Positions 43,681 through 50,248 of a stretch of 64,000 bases of DNA are shown here, piece after piece (position 1 is the first letter of the stretch; every line of letters begins with the position of its first letter). A program made the position numbers and the translations under genes. Origin of the DNA: CAZVBV01 sp964509975. GTDB taxonomy: Bacteria; Patescibacteriota; Gracilibacteria; UBA4473. The notes below the pieces were generated by a model. The model ran no database searches, was not told the origin of the DNA, and was given only the letters and a program-made list of their open reading frames with translations. The stretch is from positions 26,496 through 90,495 of the forward strand of contig CAZDZO010000002.1 in the NCBI GenBank assembly GCA_964509975.1, in the 5' to 3' direction.

Positions 43681-44050
43681 ATCCACCAAAGCCTTTCACT
43701 ACAACTTTATTCCCAGGAACAGGTTCTCTTTCTGAGATATTCTTTTTCACTGAAGTGTTTTTTGGATCAACAACTTTTTCTTTAGGAGCAATTTTATTTT
43801 TTCTTGGAGTTGTTGTTGTAAGTTCTTTTAATACAAATTGTCTATTCTCTAAATTTGTTTTTCTCTTTCCCGATGCATTTACGAGAAGATTTGTTGTTTT
43901 TTTGTATTCCGCTTTAAGGTATTTCGGAATCTTTCCAGGTTCTGCTTTATATTTTCCGGCTACAATGGCAGCCAAATCTTTATTCTTTTTCAAAAATTGT
44001 TTTTTCTTGATTCCTCCATCTAACAAAGCTTTCTCTAGTTTTGTTGTCAA
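43679..44050 (-). CDS. Small basic protein, unknown
   Basis: A 123-aa Lys-rich protein with no signal peptide. The first 70 residues look helical (KKKQFLKKNKDLAAIVAGKY); the rest is an unstructured Lys/Pro/Thr/Val tail ending in GFGG. Its start overlaps the stop of the coiled-coil gene upstream by four bases (ATGA), so they form one translational unit. No family recognised. Confidence 0.75.
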   Translation of the reverse strand: MTTKLEKALLDGGIKKKQFLKKNKDLAAIVAGKYKAEPGKIPKYLKAEYKKTTNLLVNASGKRKTNLENRQFVLKELTTTTPRKNKIAPKEKVVDPKNTSVKKNISEREPVPGNKVVVKGFGG

Positions 44051-45198
44051 TCTTTTATTGTTGGATCTAATTTTTCTTGGATTTCAGTCAAAATCGTTTC
44101 TCCTTGGGGAACCAGTGATTCCAATGTTTCCTTCTGATTCGTGTTTTCTATTTCATTCGTAATATGAAGTAATTGTTCTTTTTTTACTTCATATTCCAAT
44201 TTATCAATTTCATCTAAACGCATTTCTAGGCCTGATACTGTTGTTTCCAATTCCAATTTTTGATCATTCGACATCAAAGGATCTTGCATCAACGTTTCAA
44301 TTTTTGTTTTTAATTTTTCAGTTTCTGTTCGATCTTGCGTTATATTTTCTTTGGCAAGCGTCTTTGTCGACAAAGTTTCCCATTGCTGTTTTATTAAGAC
44401 AATTTTACTTTGGATTTCTTCTCTCTGTTTTCGTTCCTCCAGCAACACTTTTTCATTCTCAAAGAATTGTTTCAATTCATCTAATTTCTCGTTTAATGTC
44501 ACTTTTTCTTCTGGCGTTGCGTTAAGAGCCGATACCTGTGAACGGTATCCCTCAATTTTTTGAAGATATTCATCAAAATTCTCGTCTCCTGACGTATATC
44601 CCTCCTTAATCAAACCAATCTCATTACCGAGTTTTTCTGCTTCAGAGGGTTCTTTTGGAGCTACCTCAATAGGCTTCTTATGAGATTCCACTTGTGTTTC
44701 GTTCTTCAACTTAAGTTCTTTTTTCTTATTTCCGTTTCTCTTATTTTGAGAGAAGTCCACAATTTGTGTTGGTTTTTTACTTTCAAGTTTTTCGGCTCTT
44801 AATCGATCATCTCTAATTTTTATTAAATCTTCATGATCAAATTCTCCGTTTCGATTTATATCTTTTACTTTTAAAGAAGGTCTCTTAAACCAAGCATCTT
44901 TAATTTTTATTTTATTCTCTTTCATTTTAATAACCGTACCGCCCTCTCGTCTCAATGTTTGTGTTTCACCGTTATCTCGTTTTATAATTCTTTCTTTCTT
45001 CCCCTTTTTTGCTTTAAAATCTTGTCGCACTTGTGATAAATTGATTTCATCCTTTAGCTCGCTCAGTTCGCCCATTATTTTAGTTCTCATAGCCTCTTTT
45101 ACTGTTTCATAGCTACTTTCATTAGATCTCACAACATCTCGGAAAATGTATTTTCCGGGAAAGGTGTTTTCTGTATTTTGTTGTTTGAGAATTTTCAT
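44047..45198 (-). CDS. Coiled-coil protein with an EF-hand-like loop
   Basis: A 383-aa cytoplasmic-looking protein. Residues about 1-110 are basic; then DINRNGEFDHED (about 113-124) matches a 12-residue calcium-binding EF-hand or dockerin loop (D, N, N, D, D at ligand positions). After a Lys-rich linker, about residues 185-375 form long charged coiled coils. No enzyme motif. Its promoter (45215-45243) belongs to the same sequence class as those of the VirB6-like operon and the 60-aa membrane peptide, which suggests co-regulation with them. Confidence 0.85.
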   Translation of the reverse strand: MKILKQQNTENTFPGKYIFRDVVRSNESSYETVKEAMRTKIMGELSELKDEINLSQVRQDFKAKKGKKERIIKRDNGETQTLRREGGTVIKMKENKIKIKDAWFKRPSLKVKDINRNGEFDHEDLIKIRDDRLRAEKLESKKPTQIVDFSQNKRNGNKKKELKLKNETQVESHKKPIEVAPKEPSEAEKLGNEIGLIKEGYTSGDENFDEYLQKIEGYRSQVSALNATPEEKVTLNEKLDELKQFFENEKVLLEERKQREEIQSKIVLIKQQWETLSTKTLAKENITQDRTETEKLKTKIETLMQDPLMSNDQKLELETTVSGLEMRLDEIDKLEYEVKKEQLLHITNEIENTNQKETLESLVPQGETILTEIQEKLDPTIKD

Positions 45199-45214
45199 CT
45201 GAAAAAATCAGATT

Positions 45215-45243
45215 ATTATACCACAAAAAAAACAGGGAAACAA
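45215..45243 (-). promoter_or_regulatory. Promoter of the coiled-coil operon
   Basis: Minus strand: TTGTTT at 45238-45243, 17-bp spacer ending in TGTGG, TATAAT at 45215-45220, then AATCTGATTTTT; very like 13036 and 31283. Leader about ten bases. Confidence 0.7.
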
Positions 45244-45258
45244 GTCTTAGACTGGAGA

Positions 45259-45280
45259 AAATGGGATACGTATCCTATTT
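45259..45280. repeat. Palindrome around GGATACGTATCC, copy 3
   Basis: Same 22 bp as copy 2; it includes the stop codon of the M23 peptidase gene. Confidence 0.75.
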
Positions 45281-46603
45281 TTCGAGTAATTCCATCGGAT
45301 CTCGATGTTCTCCTTTTTCATATACTTCGAAATGCAAATGTGGACCAGCAGTAAAATACCCAGAACCCTTTGCTCCTTGTGTTCCACCAGTCTTAGCAAT
45401 GAGATCCCCTTGAACGACTTCTTGTCCCTCATTAACGAGAATATCCGACACATGCCCATACACGGTAAAAAGCTCCTCTCCGTGATCGAGAATCAGGTAG
45501 GCATACCCATATTCATTCGTATCAAAACTCACCTTCGATACTATTCCACTGCGTGGTGCAAAAATATCGGTGCTGTGTGGTGCGACGAAGTCAACTCCTT
45601 TGTGCACCTTCCCAAGGGCTTTTTCATACGCTGGATCGTGAAATGATGCCGATACTTCCATTTCGATTGGAAGAGGGAATTTGAATCCTTCATCTTCGGG
45701 AAGATACCCCAGTTTTCCTTGCATTTCCTCCATGACCGATTGTAATTTTTGCAAAAAAGTTTCTTTTTCTATTGTTTGGCGTTCGTAATTTTCAATTTCT
45801 TTTGCGGTTTTCCCTTCGGTAAATTCTGATCGTGCAATAAGATGTGCTTTTGTTTCTGCAAAATCAACTAATCCCCTCTTTTCAGCTGCAATCTGATCTT
45901 TCAGTGTTTTGGCTTGCTGAAAAAGAAGTGCCGCATGACGTTCTTTATTTTGAAGTTCTTTCTTCAAATATTCGAGTTCAATAAGTCCGGCCTTTTTCTG
46001 TTGTTGAAATTGTTGCACTTGTCGTTGTTCTTGCAAAATAGCCCCAACAGATTTTTTTGAAAAAAGCCATTTAAACACCGAGACCGACTCCCCTTTTCCA
46101 AAATTTTCATTTCGGATGTAATTCTTTTTTAAGAACCGATCAAACTCTTCTTTTTTTACTCGCACAAGCGCTGCCAATACTTCTTTTTCTTTCGTAATCT
46201 TTGACAATTCTCCTTGCCATTGATTTTGCTGTTCAATAAATTTTTCAATTTTTGATTTCAGCAAACTCAGTTCCTGATCAAGCAGTAACAACTGCCCTTG
46301 CAATGTGTATTTCTCTGATTGTGCTTTCCAAAGATTCTGTTGTGACTGAAACGTTGCTGTAGAGAGTTGTTCCAATTTCTGTTCCTCTTCCCGTATCTTT
46401 TTTTGAATATTCAAAAAATCTTCTTCTGTCGGCGTTTCAGGAATTTCGAATTCTGACTCTATCGGCAAAGCGACTTCTCCATTTGTTTCGATTTCTCCTC
46501 CAAAAAACCGCTTCAGCATATCGTTTAAATCACTTCCCACACTTGCAAAAGCCACACTTGGTATCAAGCAGAGGATTATAAGGAAGTGTTTTTTTATTTT
46601 CAT
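45275..46603 (-). CDS. Murein hydrolase activator / M23 peptidase with coiled coil
   Basis: A 442-aa exported protein of the EnvC/NlpD layout: signal peptide (MKIKKHFLIILCLIPSVAFA), a long coiled coil (about residues 55-310) and a C-terminal LytM/M23 domain. The metal motifs HKGVDFVAP (H-x3-D) and GPHLHFEVY (HxH), as well as YGH, are intact, so it may be an active endopeptidase rather than only an activator. It would open peptidoglycan at division or growth sites. I start it at the ATG at 46601-46603, where the signal peptide begins. Divergent from nth with 31 bp between starts. Confidence 0.92.
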   Translation of the reverse strand: MKIKKHFLIILCLIPSVAFASVGSDLNDMLKRFFGGEIETNGEVALPIESEFEIPETPTEEDFLNIQKKIREEEQKLEQLSTATFQSQQNLWKAQSEKYTLQGQLLLLDQELSLLKSKIEKFIEQQNQWQGELSKITKEKEVLAALVRVKKEEFDRFLKKNYIRNENFGKGESVSVFKWLFSKKSVGAILQEQRQVQQFQQQKKAGLIELEYLKKELQNKERHAALLFQQAKTLKDQIAAEKRGLVDFAETKAHLIARSEFTEGKTAKEIENYERQTIEKETFLQKLQSVMEEMQGKLGYLPEDEGFKFPLPIEMEVSASFHDPAYEKALGKVHKGVDFVAPHSTDIFAPRSGIVSKVSFDTNEYGYAYLILDHGEELFTVYGHVSDILVNEGQEVVQGDLIAKTGGTQGAKGSGYFTAGPHLHFEVYEKGEHRDPMELLEK

Positions 46604-46634
46604 TTTCCTGATTTTACCGTACAAAGAGCCCGAC

Positions 46635-47273
46635 ATGAAAACTATTTCTCCTCAAACGTTTCTCGAACGCGTTTCCTCACACTATGAGGGAGAAATTTGT
46701 CATTTGCGATGGGACGAGAAACGTCCATGGACACTGCTTTTTGCGGTAATTCTTTCTGCACAGTGCACTGATAAGCGAGTGAACATCGTGACAAAAACAT
46801 TGTTTAAAGATTTTTCAGACCTAGAGAGTTATGTCGCCCGTCCTGTGGAAGAATTAGAGCAGGTAATAAAATCGACAGGATTCTTTCGCAGCAAAGCCAA
46901 GAGTTTATCCGGCTGTGCACAAACAATATTACTCGAGCACGGAGGAATCGTCCCCGATACCATGGAGGAGCTGGTAAAATTACCAGGCGTGGGGAGAAAA
47001 ACAGCGAATGTCATCCTTTGGAATCTTTTCAAAAAAAACATCGGATTCGTAGTCGATACCCATGTAGGACGCATCGCACGGAGAACAGGACTCACGAAGA
47101 AGAATGACCCCGTAAAGGTCGAACAAGATCTCATGAAACTCATTCCCAAGCAGTACTGGGGCGAACTCTCACACATGCTCGTACAATTCGGACGAGATTA
47201 CTGCAAAGCTCCCAAGCCAAAGTGCTCAGAGTGTTTTCTCAATGATGTATGTCCTAAAAAAGGCGTGACGTAA
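46635..47273 (+). CDS. nth: Endonuclease III
   Basis: DNA glycosylase and AP lyase for oxidised pyrimidines, 212 aa. Helix-hairpin-helix LPGVGRKTANVIL with the catalytic Lys, the catalytic Asp in VDTHVGRIARRTGL, and the [4Fe-4S] cluster C-x6-C-x2-C-x5-C near the C-terminus (CKAPKPKCSECFLNDVC). All key residues are present and the length is normal. Confidence 0.97.
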   Translation: MKTISPQTFLERVSSHYEGEICHLRWDEKRPWTLLFAVILSAQCTDKRVNIVTKTLFKDFSDLESYVARPVEELEQVIKSTGFFRSKAKSLSGCAQTILLEHGGIVPDTMEELVKLPGVGRKTANVILWNLFKKNIGFVVDTHVGRIARRTGLTKKNDPVKVEQDLMKLIPKQYWGELSHMLVQFGRDYCKAPKPKCSECFLNDVCPKKGVT

Positions 47274-47612
47274 TTACTCTTCCAGTGTCTTATTCACTCG
47301 AACATTATTCATAGCTTTTAGAAGATCTGATCTTTTCGTCTCTTCGCTTATTCCCACTGCCCAAGAAATTTGTTTTGCTATATTTATTAAAAGCGGTGTT
47401 ATCCCCTGAGCTGTTAATTTTTCATCACTCAAAATCTGACACATCGCTTTCCCTATTTTCACATTGTCTCTCATAAATCCAAAAATCACATCTGCATTAG
47501 AACTCCATACACCTTCACCCTTTGTTGCTTTTGCAAAATCCGACACTTTTTTTAACGCTTCATCAAGCGTTAGCTCCTTTTCTGATTCCGACCCTGTTTC
47601 CATTTTATTCAT
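47274..47612 (-). CDS. Small soluble protein, unknown
   Basis: A 112-aa mostly helical protein without signal peptide; one Cys (MCQILSD). It ends one base after the convergent nth stop codon. The true start may be the second Met (47603). No family recognised; coding potential is supported by composition and by the tight convergent packing only. Confidence 0.65.
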   Translation of the reverse strand: MNKMETGSESEKELTLDEALKKVSDFAKATKGEGVWSSNADVIFGFMRDNVKIGKAMCQILSDEKLTAQGITPLLINIAKQISWAVGISEETKRSDLLKAMNNVRVNKTLEE

Positions 47613-47642
47613 ATTTTTATATTAAATAATAGATAAATATTG

Positions 47643-47942
47643 TCAACTCTTTCTCACAATCCGAATATCCTCGATCTTCTGAGGAAATTCGTGCTCTGAG
47701 AAAAGCTCAATCATTTCATGTGTCCGAAGAAAAAGATCCGAACTCGCAGAGGAACTTTCTGTTTGAATAAAGAGCACCCCATCTTCAAATTTCATCGGCT
47801 GCCATTGATTTGACAAGTTCTCATACCGTTCATTAAATATCTTTCGAACACGCTCACACACCAAAGAAGCTTTTGCCTGTCTATGCAAATTATATTTCTG
47901 CGTGGCAATGAATAAAAAATCTTCGGCTTTCTGAAATGTCAT
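47643..47942 (-). CDS. DciA-like protein (DUF721)
   Basis: About 99 aa from the ATG at 47940-47942 (MTFQKAEDFLF). The pattern (basic helix, VCERVRKIFNERY, then WQPMKFEDGVLFIQTESSSASSDLFLRTHEMIELF) is that of the DUF721 domain of DciA, the loader of the replicative helicase in most bacteria without DnaC. Being a short, fast-evolving family, the match is moderate. Confidence 0.7.
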   Translation of the reverse strand: MTFQKAEDFLFIATQKYNLHRQAKASLVCERVRKIFNERYENLSNQWQPMKFEDGVLFIQTESSSASSDLFLRTHEMIELFSEHEFPQKIEDIRIVRKS

Positions 47943-47983
47943 GTGAATTGAAAGTAATATTTTATAAGAAAATTTCAACCTTT

Positions 47984-48059
47984 TCTCCCTCTAGCAGGGG
48001 GAGTTTAGAGGGGGTGGAAATAACAATACCCCACCTAGCCTCCCCTGCAAGGGGAGGAA
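47984..48059. repeat. Inverted pair of C-rich repeats
   Basis: CTCCCTCTAGCAGGGGGAG...GGGGGT at 47984-48015 faces ACCCCACCTAGCCTCCCC... at 48028-48056. The first unit matches the repeat inside the GT4 gene. Confidence 0.55.
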
Positions 48060-48668
48060 TTATTTTTCAAAAACCTTCACAGGCGCCTTCCCTGTCAGTT
48101 CTCGAACTACCTCTCCCAACCTGATAACCGGAATCCCAAGGACATTTTGATAATCTCCTTTGATACCCTCAAGAAGGAATGCGCCTATCCCTTCAATAGT
48201 AATTCCTCCAGCTTTTCCCTGCCACTGATCGAATTCGAGGAAGGAACGGATTTGGCAGTTCGTTGTGTCAGACCGGAAGAGAAGCCAAGATTTTTCAACA
48301 ATGGTTTTTTCAACGTATTTTCCATTTACATTTCCCATCACCGTCATCCCTGTGAATGTGCCAACTTTTTTCCCTCTGTATTTTTGAAACATTTCAAACG
48401 CTTTTTTTTTGCTTTTTGGCTTTCCAAGAATTTCATTTTCAACTTCAACGAGAGAATCAAAGGCAAGAATAAGCACATCTTTTTCTTGTTCGTATTTCTC
48501 ATATACTGACAAAGCTTTCTGCTTTGCAAAACGCTTCACCTCCTCTTCCATTGAAGCGGAGTTTTCCACAATTTCCTCACAATTCGGTTTCTGAACTTCA
48601 AAATTGATGCCCATTTTTTTGAGCATGTCTTGTCGTGTAGAGGAAGAGGATGCGAGAATTATTTTCAT
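48060..48668 (-). CDS. maf: Maf-family nucleotide pyrophosphatase
   Basis: A 202-aa house-cleaning enzyme that hydrolyses non-standard or methylated NTPs. Family motifs: ILASSSSTRQDMLKKMG at the start, LAFDSLVEVENEILGKP (catalytic Asp region), and a C-terminal GAFLLEGIKGDYQNVLGIPV. The motif S-x-D-T seen in Maf (here AFDSL) is slightly altered. Good family match. Confidence 0.9.
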   Translation of the reverse strand: MKIILASSSSTRQDMLKKMGINFEVQKPNCEEIVENSASMEEEVKRFAKQKALSVYEKYEQEKDVLILAFDSLVEVENEILGKPKSKKKAFEMFQKYRGKKVGTFTGMTVMGNVNGKYVEKTIVEKSWLLFRSDTTNCQIRSFLEFDQWQGKAGGITIEGIGAFLLEGIKGDYQNVLGIPVIRLGEVVRELTGKAPVKVFEK

Positions 48669-48751
48669 TGTGAAAGGAGTTCTTTAAGTTTTTGTAATAC
48701 TAAATCTATGTTAGTTAAAATCTCGTTGTTTTGAAATCGAAAAAATCATTG

Positions 48752-48896
48752 GTCATTCTGTCCCGCCCTGCGGGACCAGAATCGCTTCAATTTACATCCT
48801 ATTTATAGAGGAATACGAAATACTCTCACTAGTTCCGCGCTAAACGCTTAAAGCATTTTTCCAAGCTTTCATCCGATTCCGGTCAAGCCAGAATAA
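48752..48896. mobile_element. MITE/REPIN-like palindromic element, copy 2
   Basis: Begins GTCATTCTGTCCCGC with a hairpin (ATTCTGTCCCGC...GCGGGACCAGAAT) and ends with CGATTCCGGTCAAGCCAG, AATAAC, closely like the end of the element at 33602-33741. No coding capacity. It takes up half of the 313-bp gap between maf and uppP; the rest shows nothing I recognise. Confidence 0.6.
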
Positions 48897-48981
48897 CTAG
48901 AAAAAGTAAAAAAGAGAGGGGGGCGAACATTCTGTATCAAAAAAACATCTCTTGTGCAGAGACAGGTGAGTTTGTAAAACT

Positions 48982-49755
48982 TTACACAAAAAAGATAAGA
49001 AGCACCGCCCCTGCAATAATGCAATACGGTGCGAACCAAATCCAATGCCGACGCACAAGGCGCATCATCCATCTCATAGCAAATATCGCTGCAAAAAGAG
49101 ACGCGATACATCCAATATATTGTGCTTGGTCTATTACAAATCCTTCCGTTGTTCCTGTGAAGATAAGCGCCGCTAATATCGTTGGAACCGCTAAGAGGAA
49201 AGAAATCTTTGCTGATTGTTTACGATCAATTCCGAGTAAAATCAAAATTGAAATCGTAATCCCTGCTCGTGATATCCCCGGCAATACCGCTATTCCTTGC
49301 AGAAGTCCGAGAACAATCACAATCCACCAATCGAAATTCCGTTCTTGCTTTGGACGAAATACCTCCGATCCCAAAATAAGAAATCCTGTGATAATAAGTG
49401 TTACCGCAACAGCCTCTGTCGTTCGAAAAAATTCAAACTGTGATTCGAGAAGAAGTGCCACTGGAACCGTTGCAAGAGAGGCGATCAAAAGTTTCCATCC
49501 AAATATCCCCTGATTTTTATCTCCCGCGCAAATCCCGCACGTCTTTCCGAGTCCTCTTAAAATATCCCAAATATCTTTCCAAAAAACGACAAGAACCGCT
49601 AGTAAACTCGCCACGTGCAAACTCACTTCAAAGTGCAAATCAGGAATCAGTCCCAAGAATTCTTCCGCCAAGAAAAGATGTCCACTTGAAGAAATGGGAA
49701 GAAATTCTGTGATTCCCTGAATAATTCCGAGAAATATTGCATTGAGAAAATCCAT
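48982..49755 (-). CDS. uppP: Undecaprenyl-diphosphatase
   Basis: A polytopic membrane enzyme that regenerates the undecaprenyl phosphate carrier for peptidoglycan and surface glycans; 257 aa, about eight helices. Family motifs: the first conserved box GITEFLPISSSGHLFLAEEF and the second LPGISRAGITISILILLGI with the catalytic Arg/Ser region. Length normal. Confidence 0.95.
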   Translation of the reverse strand: MDFLNAIFLGIIQGITEFLPISSSGHLFLAEEFLGLIPDLHFEVSLHVASLLAVLVVFWKDIWDILRGLGKTCGICAGDKNQGIFGWKLLIASLATVPVALLLESQFEFFRTTEAVAVTLIITGFLILGSEVFRPKQERNFDWWIVIVLGLLQGIAVLPGISRAGITISILILLGIDRKQSAKISFLLAVPTILAALIFTGTTEGFVIDQAQYIGCIASLFAAIFAMRWMMRLVRRHWIWFAPYCIIAGAVLLIFFV

Positions 49756-49826
49756 CCGCGTAATGATTAATGATTATTGATTATTGATCAACAAATTTTT
49801 TCTCTTTGTCCTGTTCTTCCTATTCT

Positions 49827-50235
49827 AAGTCCGGACTTGAATAAAAATTAAGAAACACCGCATAGTTTTGGTATTTTTTTATTTTTGCTCAATGAAAAAC
49901 ACCTCATTTCAAGTCCGGACTTGAAATCAAAAAATCGAAAATTCATGTTCGCACACACATACTAAAATCACTCACTTCCTAGACCATTGTTTCTATCAAA
50001 AATCCAAATAAAACATTCTCTTTTTTCCTCAAGTCTTTTTTGAACAAAATTCTTGACCGCCCCATATCTTGTATATTAAAATTCTCATCCACACAATATA
50101 TTGTGTAAAAAACAAAACGTCTCTTCTTTTTAGAAGCGGCGCTTCTTTAACCCCCGGAAGGTTGAACAATAAATGTGTTCAAGGCAAAGCTAGAGTCCGG
50201 ACTTTGCTCACAAGCGACTTCTTCAAGTCCGGACT
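49827..50235. repeat. Four AGTCCGGACT palindromes around the nrdA promoter
   Basis: The 10-bp palindrome AGTCCGGACT occurs at 49828-49837, 49912-49921, 50194-50203 and 50226-50235. The second is the centre of a 20-bp perfect palindrome (49907-49926). Two lie before and two after the promoter and NrdR boxes. This is the main content of the 493-bp region between uppP and nrdA; no coding frame seen. Confidence 0.85.
50053..50106 (+). promoter_or_regulatory. nrdAB promoter with two NrdR-like boxes
   Basis: TTGACC at 50053-50058 may be the -35. Box 2 at 50091-50106 (ACACAATATATTGTGT) is a perfect palindrome fitting the NrdR consensus ACACWATATCTWGTGT; box 1 at 50059-50074 matches it at about 11 of 16 positions. 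They are 32 bp apart, three helix turns, as usual for NrdR. A hairpin (AGAAGC-GGC-GCTTCT) follows in the 140-base leader. Confidence 0.7.
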
Positions 50236-50248
50236 CAACATCAATAAC

